Source: Actinomycetes bacterium (GTDB lineage Bacteria > Actinomycetota > Acidimicrobiia > Acidimicrobiales > Palsa-688). Taken from it: 5,806 bases of DNA. A program made the position numbers and the translations under genes. Below are positions 1 through 5,149 of the stretch, piece by piece (position 1 is the first letter of the stretch; each line of letters starts with the position of its first letter). The notes under the pieces are model-generated. The model did not search any database. It was not told the DNA's origin and was given only the letters and a program-made list of their open reading frames with translations. The DNA is taken from NCBI GenBank assembly GCA_021827225.1, contig JAKAXG010000316.1, positions 1-5,806 on the forward strand, written 5' to 3'.

Positions 1-422
1 GCATCGCCGCGCTCATGTGCCTGAAACCGCTGGTCACGGCCATGTCGTGGGGCAGCGGCGCCAGCGGCGGGATGTTCACCCCCACGACGTCGTACGGGGC
101 GCTGGTCGGGGCGCTGCTCGGGCACCTCTGGTCGCTGGTGTGGCCCGGGTCCCCGGCGGGGGCCTACGCCCTGGTGGGTGCCACCGCTGTCCTGGCGGCC
201 GCCATGGCCGCCCCGCTGTCGGCGGTGGTGCTGATGATCGAGCTCACCCGCCACCTCCCGTCGCTGATCGTGCCGGTGCTGCTGGCCGTCGGCGGCGCCA
301 CCGTCACCGCCCGCCTGGCCGGCGGCGGGTCCATCTACTCGGTGCGCCTGCCGCTGGACGAGCCGGCCAGCCGGTGGGCCGGCTCGGGCAGGTGGCCCGC
401 CGGCCGGACCTCGGGTCGATGA
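1..422 (+). CDS. ClC-family chloride channel/antiporter, C-terminal part (5' end outside window)
   Basis: The frame is open from the left edge (first full codon at 3) to a TGA at 420-422, so the gene begins upstream; the ATG at 15 is internal. The start of the visible part reads GSGASGGMFTP followed by a small-residue helix ending SYGALVG, which matches the ClC helix-N signature (GGxFxP...GA) that lines the anion path. Two further hydrophobic helices follow at about 165-225 and 260-320. The late SIYSVRL (Tyr codon 336-338) matches the helix-R position of the central anion-coordinating Tyr of ClC proteins. The protein ends shortly after helix R, so it has no C-terminal CBS domains. ClC proteins move chloride across the membrane, as channels or in exchange for protons. 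The gating Glu that separates these modes lies outside the window. The stop overlaps the next start (ATGA), suggesting translational coupling. Confidence 0.9.
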   Translation, partial: IAALMCLKPLVTAMSWGSGASGGMFTPTTSYGALVGALLGHLWSLVWPGSPAGAYALVGATAVLAAAMAAPLSAVVLMIELTRHLPSLIVPVLLAVGGATVTARLAGGGSIYSVRLPLDEPASRWAGSGRWPAGRTSGR

Positions 423-1165
423 GACGCACCGGCCGCCGGTCGCGGCGGGTGACGGCGGCTCTCGGGGTGGTCGCCGCCCTGGCCATCGGAGCCGCCGCCT
501 GCGGGTCCTCCGCCGGGACGGGCCACGCGACCGCGAGCCGGGCCGCCGGGGATGTGCAGGCGGTGGGGGCGCTGCCGGCGTCGGCCGCCGACCTGGTCCG
601 GTCTGACCTTCCCGGCTACCGGAGCGGGCCGCCCGACCCGGGCATCTGGACCCCCGTCGAGGCGGGCCCGGTGGCCCGCTGCCTCGGGTACGGCACGGCG
701 AGGCCGGTGCGGCAGGTGCCGTCCCCGATGTTCTCCCCGGCCAGCGACCTGGTCACCCAGCAGGTGGCATCCGACGTGGCGGTGTTCCCCAGCGTCTCCC
801 AGGCGAGGCGGGTCGAGCACGCCCTCGCCGGCAGCGCGGCGGCGCAGTGCATCCAGGGAGCGCTCCGCCGCGCACTCCAGCCGGAAGCGGCCGCCGGGGG
901 CCTCCGGCTCGAGGCTGCGGTCGAGACCACTTCGTTGCCGATGGCACCCGCAGGGGCCAGGGACTGGTTCGCCTACCGGCTCGCTCTGACAGCAGCACCG
1001 TCAGATCCGCGGGAGCATTCTTTTTCCGTCTATGACGACCTGATGGGGTTCAGGGTGAAACAGGACCTGGTCGAGATGAACGCCTACAGCGCCCGCCAGC
1101 TGTTTCCGGCCTCGAGGGAGAAAGCCCTGCTGGACCTGCTGTACCGCCGGGCCCTGCGGCTGTGA
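419..1165 (+). CDS. Putative exported lipoprotein of unknown function
   Basis: The 248-residue protein starts at the ATG that overlaps the ClC stop (ATGA, 419-422). The frame is open further upstream, but that part is a shadow of the ClC gene. The N-terminus has an Arg-rich stretch (residues 2-10), a hydrophobic core (about 11-27) and a lipobox-like GAAAC with Cys28, so it is probably a lipid-anchored protein on the outer face of the membrane. A low-complexity Gly/Ser/Ala/Thr linker follows. The mature part has only two Cys (C88 in ARCLG, C144 in AQCIQ), which could form one disulfide once exported. The arrangement (linker, DLPGY motif, two Cys, mixed alpha/beta ending) loosely recalls the extracellular sensor-like domains of actinobacterial lipoproteins and PknH, but I cannot assign a family. 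There is no clear ribosome site, so translation is probably coupled to the ClC gene. Expression and secretion are likely; function is unknown. Confidence 0.8.
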   Translation: MRRTGRRSRRVTAALGVVAALAIGAAACGSSAGTGHATASRAAGDVQAVGALPASAADLVRSDLPGYRSGPPDPGIWTPVEAGPVARCLGYGTARPVRQVPSPMFSPASDLVTQQVASDVAVFPSVSQARRVEHALAGSAAAQCIQGALRRALQPEAAAGGLRLEAAVETTSLPMAPAGARDWFAYRLALTAAPSDPREHSFSVYDDLMGFRVKQDLVEMNAYSARQLFPASREKALLDLLYRRALRL

Positions 1166-1168
1166 CGT

Positions 1169-1345
1169 TCAGCTGTCACGGCGGATGGCGACGATGGCGA
1201 TGTCGTCGCCGGAGCCGGCAGGAACCAGCGAGCCGAGGAGGTGGTCCAGCAGCCCATCGAGGGGCAGGTCGACCTCGGCGGCCAGGCACAGCCGGTCCGT
1301 GGCTGGCCTCACAACGCCGCCGAAGAGACGGACGAATCTAGGCCG
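1169..1345 (-). pseudogene. Remnant of a PP2C/SpoIIE (RsbU-like) phosphatase C-terminus
   Basis: Read on the minus strand, the bases just right of the lipoprotein encode a plausible protein end: an amphipathic stretch around LPLDGLLDHLLGSL, then GSGDDIAIVAIRR, Asp, Ser and a TGA (1169-1171). The DDIAIVAIRR ending matches the last beta-strand of PP2C/SpoIIE-type serine phosphatases, whose DD pair binds metal. The frame stays open up to a stop at 1394-1396, but the translation above about 1345 is Pro/Arg-rich and unlike the family. There is no ATG start and no room for the catalytic domain, so only about 55-60 terminal residues remain. Such phosphatases usually control anti-anti-sigma factors of SigB/SigF systems. 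I call it a decayed or truncated gene. A chance match is possible but made unlikely by the length of the resemblance. Confidence 0.55.
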
Positions 1346-1416
1346 CCCGGAGATGAGGCAGGTCCGCGGGAGGGACGGAGAACGTGGCCGGCGTCAACAA
1401 CCCTCCGCGGTCCGGG

Positions 1417-1440
1417 GTGTGGAGGGCCGGTACGTGGGTA
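1417..1440 (+). promoter_or_regulatory. Possible SigB/SigF-type promoter of the hemerythrin gene
   Basis: GTGT (1417-1420), 15 bases, then GGGTA (1436-1440) resembles the GTTT-N15-17-GGGTA pattern of actinobacterial general-stress sigma factors. It lies 33 bases before the hemerythrin start, leaving room for a short leader with the ribosome site. One of the four -35 bases differs, and GGG-rich matches arise easily in this composition. Confidence 0.3.
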
Positions 1441-1473
1441 GCGGATCTACAACGAACCTGGAGGGAGCATGCA

Positions 1474-2013
1474 ATGAGCGACGTGTTCGAGATCCTGAAG
1501 GCCGATCACCAAGAGGTGGAGTCCATGCTGGCCCAGCTGGTGGCCGGCAACGCCGATGCGGCCGAAGTGGGCGAGAAGCTGGTGATGGAGGAGTCCCGCC
1601 ACGAGGCGGCCGAGGAGATGTACTTCTGGCCGGCCGTCAAGGAGAAGGTGCCAGGCGGCGAGAAGCTGGTGGAGGTGGCCCTCGAGCAGGAGAACGAGGG
1701 CAAGCAGGTCCTCGACCAGTTGCGCAAGGCGGAGTCCCGCTCGCCGGAGTTCAACCAGCTGGTCGCCAAGTTCGCTTCGGCCGGGCGGGCCCACATCGCC
1801 TACGAGGAGACCGAGGTGTGGCCGAAGCTGCAGGCCGCGCTCAGCGCCGACGAGCGCAACGAGCTCGGCGACAAGATCGAAAAGGCCAAGAAGGCCGGCC
1901 CCACGCGGCCCCATCCCAACGCCCCCGACAATCCCGAGGCCCTGAAGACGGTGGGTACGGCCACCGCCATGGCCGACAAGGTGGCGGACAAGATCACCGG
2001 CCGGGGTCACTAG
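1474..2013 (+). CDS. Hemerythrin-like HHE-domain protein
   Basis: The 179-residue soluble protein starts at ATG 1474, chosen because GGAGGGA (1460-1466) sits 7 bases upstream; an ATG at 1469 opens only a three-codon frame. It is a four-helix HHE protein that would bind a non-haem di-iron centre. Visible candidate ligands are H12 (KADHQEV), H43 and E47 (SRHEAAEEMYFWP), and H107 and E111 (AHIAYEETEVWP). In the third helix, EQENEGK carries Glu73 where many relatives have His (EEHQEAK-like), so one ligand is changed or the centre is of a variant type. A Lys/Pro-rich segment (TRPHPNAP, about 149-156) and a short helical tail follow the domain. Such proteins bind O2 or NO, or act in iron and oxidative-stress handling; which applies here cannot be read. 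The gene stands alone, faces a convergent transporter gene and ends in a hairpin. Confidence 0.93.
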   Translation: MSDVFEILKADHQEVESMLAQLVAGNADAAEVGEKLVMEESRHEAAEEMYFWPAVKEKVPGGEKLVEVALEQENEGKQVLDQLRKAESRSPEFNQLVAKFASAGRAHIAYEETEVWPKLQAALSADERNELGDKIEKAKKAGPTRPHPNAPDNPEALKTVGTATAMADKVADKITGRGH

Positions 2014-2035
2014 AGAACCAGCCGGCCCGGTTCTC
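2013..2035 (+). terminator. Hairpin at the end of the hemerythrin gene
   Basis: GAGAACC (2013-2019) and GGTTCTC (2029-2035) form a perfect 7-bp stem with a 9-base loop. It starts on the last base of the TAG stop. There is no T-run after it, so it could be a GC-type terminator or only an mRNA 3' stabiliser. Confidence 0.45.
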
Positions 2036-2053
2036 CCCTGGCGGTCCCCCGCT

Positions 2054-2086
2054 GCCCCCGGCGGGTGTGACAGCGATCGCGGGGGC
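2054..2086 (-). terminator. Possible hairpin terminator of the NicO-like gene
   Basis: GCCCCCG (2054-2060) and CGGGGGC (2080-2086) are perfect 7-bp inverted arms with a 19-base loop, directly after the minus-strand stop (2086-2088). No T-run follows in that direction. The loop contains the palindrome GCGATCGC (2073-2080). G-runs pair easily in this composition, so support is moderate at best. Confidence 0.35.
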
Positions 2087-3051
2087 TAGCGGGAGGAGGA
2101 CCGGGCCGGGTGGTGGGGTTCCGTGTCGGGTGGGCCGGGATGCCCGCCGCCGTCGGAGGGCGGCAGGCGGCGGAACTGCCGCACGGTCCGGGTGATGGTC
2201 ACGGCGGCGACGACGATCACCAGGATCACCAGAAGGGTGCCGATACCGATCCGGTCCAGGTTGTGGACGTGGATGCCGGTGGCGATCCCGGAGCTCATGA
2301 GGGCCGGATCGGCCAACCCGGCGATCCCGGCCGCCACGAAGAGCGCCCCGCCGAGCAGGAGCGTCCACCCGGCTCCTTCCTGGGCGACCCGCTGGGCCAG
2401 CCGTTCGGGCAGGCGCTGGTGGCGTATCAGGGAACCTATGACCGCCCCTGCCCCGGCCAGCACGGCGGTGGTGCCGAGGCCGAACGCCGCTCCCGGCACC
2501 CAGCCGAGGGCGGCGGAGGGCATGGCCGGGGCCAGGACGGTCGCCATGATGAGGGCGAACGCCCCGAGCCCCCACCCGGCCAGGAACCCGTGGACGGCGG
2601 CCATGGCCGGGGTGGGGACCCGGTCGGCCCACTCGGCCGTCCGGGCGTGGCTGGGGCGGTGGCAGCTGCCTATCCGCGGGGGCCACAGGTGCAGGTGCAG
2701 GGCGCAGCGCAGGCGCAGCACGTAGAAGGCGGCGGCCGCCATCACGGCACCGACGACGACGTAGATGACGGCGTTGTAGGTGGCGTTGTCAGCGACGTGG
2801 ATCAACCCCAGGTAGGCCAGTTCGGACAGCAGGGCCCTCTGGATGGTGAACGACAGGGAGAAGGCCAGGGCGGACCGCATCCCCTTGCGGGCCGAGAAGG
2901 AGCCGACGGCGTAGGAGAAGGTGATGGGCCAGGTGTGCTCATCCGGCGTGACGCCGTGGACCACTCCCAGCACGAAGGCGGTCAGGATCACCATCCCGAT
3001 CGACAGGCCGTGGTGGGGGCTCCACAGGTTGAGGGCGAGAAGGCTGTTCAT
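2086..3051 (-). CDS. NicO/UreH-like multi-pass membrane protein, putative metal transporter
   Basis: The frame opens at 3135, but that first ATG has no ribosome site and adds a polar 28-residue stretch. The ATG at 3051 is preceded by AGGCG about 5 bases away and starts just before the first membrane helix, giving 321 residues. About seven hydrophobic segments are visible (roughly 17-34, 62-83, 93-112, 150-172, 185-207, 228-248, 268-288). The first helix runs into HGVTPDEHTWPITF, with H32, D37, E38 and H39 resembling the His/Asp signature of NicO/UreH-type nickel-cobalt transporters, though not their classical HxxxxDH or HALxPGH form. The loop at 113-145 is rich in C116, H119, H121, C130, H131 and H135, and a later segment has HVH (261-263), all possible metal ligands. 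It lies 111 bases downstream of arsR on the same strand and may be co-transcribed. The substrate is unknown; Ni/Co, another divalent metal or a metalloid are options. Confidence 0.75.
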   Translation of the reverse strand: MNSLLALNLWSPHHGLSIGMVILTAFVLGVVHGVTPDEHTWPITFSYAVGSFSARKGMRSALAFSLSFTIQRALLSELAYLGLIHVADNATYNAVIYVVVGAVMAAAAFYVLRLRCALHLHLWPPRIGSCHRPSHARTAEWADRVPTPAMAAVHGFLAGWGLGAFALIMATVLAPAMPSAALGWVPGAAFGLGTTAVLAGAGAVIGSLIRHQRLPERLAQRVAQEGAGWTLLLGGALFVAAGIAGLADPALMSSGIATGIHVHNLDRIGIGTLLVILVIVVAAVTITRTVRQFRRLPPSDGGGHPGPPDTEPHHPARSSSR

Positions 3052-3138
3052 GGCTCGCCTTGGGCAACCGGCGGCGGCGACAGCGGATTCCCCCGCAAAG
3101 GACCGGATCGGCGCCGGGCGGTGATGTTGTGACATCCG

Positions 3139-3155
3139 GCCCGGGAGAACCGGGC
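3139..3155. other. Small perfect hairpin between arsR and the NicO-like gene
   Basis: GCCCGG (3139-3144) and CCGGGC (3150-3155) form a 6-bp stem with a 5-base loop, a few bases after the arsR stop. Without a T-run it could reduce read-through into the downstream transporter gene, or protect the arsR message. Short GC hairpins are common by chance here. Confidence 0.3.
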
Positions 3156-3162
3156 GGCGGTG

Positions 3163-3513
3163 TCAGGGTTCGATGGCCCCCTTCAGGGCAGCCAGCCGGT
3201 CACGGTCCAGCGAGTACCACACCCACTTGCCCCGCCGGTCGCCGTGGACCAGCCCCGCCTCCCCCAGGATCTTCAGATGGTGCGAGATGGTCCCCTGGCT
3301 CTTGCCCAGGGGCGCCACGAAGTCGCACACGCAGATCTCCCCGGCGGGGGCCGCGGCGAGCATGGAGAGGAGGCGCAGGCGGACCGGGTCACCGAGGGCG
3401 CTGAAGCCCCGGGCCAGCCCCGCGGCGGCGTCGACGCCCAGGGGTGCTTCGAGCACCGACGGGCAGCACTCGGCCGCATCGGCCGCCGCCATCGCCACAC
3501 CCCGTCTGACCAC
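3163..3513 (-). CDS. arsR: ArsR/SmtB-family metalloid-responsive repressor
   Basis: A winged-helix repressor that releases DNA on binding As(III)/Sb(III) or a metal. I choose GTG at 3511-3513: GGGAGA (plus strand 3521-3526) lies exactly 7 bases upstream, giving 116 residues, normal for the family. ATGs at 3528 and 3564 lack ribosome sites, and an ATG at 3492 is internal with a poor one. The core reads GDPVRLRLLSML (41-52), EICVCDF (59-65) and the recognition helix SQGTISHHLKIL (72-83), followed by the wing RRGKWVWYSL (93-102). An N-terminal Cys pair (C16-C17, ECCPS) plus C61/C63 gives an arsenic-site layout like that recalled for Corynebacterium glutamicum ArsR (C15, C16, C55) rather than E. 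coli ArsR alone. It is divergent from arsI-acr3-arsC across an 81-base region with a palindrome, so it most likely represses both sides. Confidence 0.93.
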   Translation of the reverse strand: MVRRGVAMAAADAAECCPSVLEAPLGVDAAAGLARGFSALGDPVRLRLLSMLAAAPAGEICVCDFVAPLGKSQGTISHHLKILGEAGLVHGDRRGKWVWYSLDRDRLAALKGAIEP

Positions 3514-3520
3514 CGCACCA

Positions 3521-3539
3521 TCTCCCATTGACAAATATG
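3521..3539 (-). promoter_or_regulatory. Possible arsR -10 element and ribosome binding site
   Basis: On the minus strand CATATT (plus 3534-3539) is a 4/6 match to TATAAT, and GGGAGA (plus 3521-3526) is a good ribosome site 7 bases before the chosen GTG. A start of transcription near 3527 would leave a very short leader. I see no convincing -35 box on this strand. Confidence 0.35.
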
Positions 3540-3556
3540 ATTGGATCGACCAACAT
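3528..3556 (+). promoter_or_regulatory. Probable promoter of arsI-acr3-arsC
   Basis: TTGACA (3528-3533) is a perfect -35 box. The ideal 17-base spacer leads to CAACAT (3551-3556), a weaker -10 of the A-at-2, T-at-6 type. Transcription would start near 3563, inside the palindrome, so a bound repressor would block initiation. The promoter overlaps the arsR leader on the other strand. Confidence 0.6.
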
Positions 3557-3560
3557 CGAA

Positions 3561-3580
3561 GCATCGATATTCATCGATGC
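3561..3580. promoter_or_regulatory. Probable ArsR operator (perfect palindrome)
   Basis: GCATCGAT (3561-3568) and ATCGATGC (3573-3580) are exact reverse complements separated by ATTC. The size and AT-rich centre fit a dimeric ArsR/SmtB operator. It covers the expected start of the ars transcript and ends 4 bases before the arsI ribosome site (AGGAGG, 3585-3590). Two more ATCGA units lie upstream at 3545-3549 and 3555-3559. Confidence 0.75.
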
Positions 3581-3594
3581 TACCAGGAGGTGCG

Positions 3595-4035
3595 ATGTCC
3601 CGAGTGCAGCTGGCCCTCAACGTGGCCGACATCGACCGGGCGGTGGAGTTCTACTCCAAGCTGTTCGGCGCCCAGCCGGCCAAGCGCCGGCCCGGCTACG
3701 CCAACTTCGCCATCACCGAACCCCCGCTGAAGCTGGTGCTGATCGAGGACCCCGGCCGTACGCCCGGCACGCTCAACCATCTGGGAGTGGAGGTGGCGAC
3801 CACAGAGGAGGTGGCCGCAGCCCAGGCCCGCCTGGCCGGTGAGGGCCTGGCCACCACCGTCGAGGAGCAGACCACCTGCTGCTACGCCGTCCAGGACAAG
3901 GTGTGGGTGGACGACCCCGACGGCGCCCCGTGGGAGGTCTACACGGTTCTGGCCGACGCTCCCGCCGATACCGGGGTGGGCTGCAACCCCGAGCCGGTCC
4001 TCCTCTCCGCCACCAGGAGGAGCGGGTGCTGCTGA
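3595..4035 (+). CDS. arsI: ArsI/CadI-family VOC enzyme (organoarsenical C-As lyase)
   Basis: A 146-residue vicinal-oxygen-chelate protein starting at ATG 3595, with AGGAGG (3585-3590) 4 bases upstream. The sequence follows ArsI/CadI closely: MSRVQLALNV start, FYSKLFGAQPAKRRPGYANFAI (residues 20-40), NHLGVEV, TTCCYAVQDKVWV, and PWEVYTVL. Candidate Fe(II) ligands of the VOC fold are Q5, H62 and E114. The vicinal C95-C96 matches the pair that binds trivalent arsenic in characterised ArsI. Further Cys lie at C130 and at the very C-terminus (C145-C146). ArsI splits methylarsenite or reduced aromatic arsenicals to As(III), using O2 and Fe(II) in the cytoplasm. Mycobacterial relatives are named CadI for induction by cadmium, so a metal-response role is an alternative. 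It is the first gene of the operon, 10 bases before acr3. Confidence 0.93.
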   Translation: MSRVQLALNVADIDRAVEFYSKLFGAQPAKRRPGYANFAITEPPLKLVLIEDPGRTPGTLNHLGVEVATTEEVAAAQARLAGEGLATTVEEQTTCCYAVQDKVWVDDPDGAPWEVYTVLADAPADTGVGCNPEPVLLSATRRSGCC

Positions 4036-4045
4036 ACGCCCCCCG

Positions 4046-5149
4046 ATGAGCGACGTCGTGAAGGAGAGGCCGGCGCCGGGCAGCCCGCCCGAGGCGCCGG
4101 TCATCGCCCGCCTGTCGTTCGTGGACCGGTTCCTACCGGTGTGGATCATCGCCGCCATGGGTGCCGGCATCGGGCTGGGGCGGGCGGTTCCCAGCCTCAA
4201 CCGGCACCTCAACTCCATCCAGGTCACCTCCGGCACGTCGCTGCCGATCTTCGTCGGCCTGCTGGTGATGATGTACCCGGTCCTGGCCAAGGTGCGCTAC
4301 GGCCAGGTGGGGGCGGTCACCCGGGACCGGCGGATGCTGGTGTCGTCCCTGGTGCTCAACTGGCTGGTGGGGCCGGCGGTCATGTTCACCCTGGCCTGGC
4401 TGATGCTGCCCGATCAGCCCACCTACCGGACCGGGCTGATCATCGTCGGGCTGGCCCGCTGCATCGCCATGGTCCTGATCTGGAACGACCTGTCGTGCGG
4501 CGACCGGGAGGCGGCGGCGGTGCTGGTGGCGCTCAACTCCCTGTTCCAGATCCTGATGTTCTCCGTCCTCGGGTACTTCTACCTGAAGGTCCTGCCCGGC
4601 TGGCTGGGGCTGTCCACCGTCGGGCTGCACCTGTCCATCGGCCGCATCGCCCAGACGGTGGCGATCTTCCTGGGCGTCCCGCTGGTAGCCGGCTTCCTCA
4701 CCCGCACCATCGGGGAGCGCGCCCGGGGCCGGGACTGGTACGAGCAGAGGCTTCTCCCCCGGCTCGGGCCGTTCGCCCTCTACGGCCTGCTGTACACCAT
4801 CGTCATCCTCTTCGCCCTCCAGGGCCACACCATCACCACCCATCCCGGCGACGTGGCCCGCATCGCGCTACCGCTGCTCGCCTACTTCGCCATCATGTGG
4901 TTCGGGTCGTTCCTCCTCGGCCGGCGCATAGGTCTCGGCTACGAGCGGACCGCCACCCTGGCCTTCACCGCGGCGGGGAACAACTTCGAACTGGCCATCG
5001 CCGTGGCCATCGGGGTCTTCGGCGTCACCAGCGGGCAGGCCCTGGCCGGGGTCGTCGGCCCGCTCATCGAGGTCCCGGTGCTGGTGGCGCTGGTCTACGT
5101 GGCCCTGTGGGCCCGGAAGCGCTTCTACCCCGAGCAGGTGTCGCGGTGA
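4046..5149 (+). CDS. acr3: Acr3-type arsenite efflux transporter
   Basis: A 367-residue membrane protein of the Acr3 (BART superfamily) type, which exports As(OH)3/arsenite across the cytoplasmic membrane. About ten hydrophobic segments are visible (roughly 29-48, 66-82, 97-119, 128-147, 157-181, 201-220, 240-260, 271-292, 305-328, 335-356). Signature stretches are GTSLPIFVGLLVMMYPVLAK, GLARCIAMVLIWNDLSCGD with the conserved Cys139 (plus C151), and AAGNNFELAIA with the conserved Glu315. These are the Cys and Glu shown to be essential in other Acr3 proteins. The ATG at 4046 is 10 bases after the arsI stop and has no clear ribosome site, so translation is probably coupled to arsI. A polar tail of about 25 residues precedes the first helix. 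The stop overlaps the arsC start (GTGA). All family hallmarks are present and it looks intact. Confidence 0.96.
   Translation: MSDVVKERPAPGSPPEAPVIARLSFVDRFLPVWIIAAMGAGIGLGRAVPSLNRHLNSIQVTSGTSLPIFVGLLVMMYPVLAKVRYGQVGAVTRDRRMLVSSLVLNWLVGPAVMFTLAWLMLPDQPTYRTGLIIVGLARCIAMVLIWNDLSCGDREAAAVLVALNSLFQILMFSVLGYFYLKVLPGWLGLSTVGLHLSIGRIAQTVAIFLGVPLVAGFLTRTIGERARGRDWYEQRLLPRLGPFALYGLLYTIVILFALQGHTITTHPGDVARIALPLLAYFAIMWFGSFLLGRRIGLGYERTATLAFTAAGNNFELAIAVAIGVFGVTSGQALAGVVGPLIEVPVLVALVYVALWARKRFYPEQVSR

Noticed and set aside
2073..2080. GCGATCGC palindrome as a HIP1-type repeat
   Set aside because: A single copy in the window, and HIP1 is a cyanobacterial feature; nothing supports it here.
1185..2195. 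A long plus-strand open frame (336 codons) across the hemerythrin gene in another frame
   Set aside because: Its translation is Gly/Arg/Pro low-complexity, typical of a GC-rich shadow frame; the hemerythrin frame has a ribosome site and family motifs.
2110..3132. A long plus-strand open frame (340 codons) opposite the NicO-like gene
   Set aside because: The product is a Gly/Asp/His-rich repeat-like string without hydrophobic or domain structure, while the opposite strand encodes regular membrane helices.
3052..3135. A 28-residue N-terminal extension of the NicO-like protein (start at 3135)
   Set aside because: It has no ribosome site and a polar, unpatterned sequence before the first helix; the ATG at 3051 has a modest ribosome site.
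3541..3553. TTGG-N5-CCAA inverted repeat between the ars -35 and -10 boxes
   Set aside because: Only four pairs; too short to stand as a separate operator from the ATCGA pattern.
4141..5145. Upstream extension of the arsC frame through the acr3 gene
   Set aside because: It is Arg/Pro/His-rich shadow sequence; the GTG overlapping the acr3 stop gives a normal-length ArsC.
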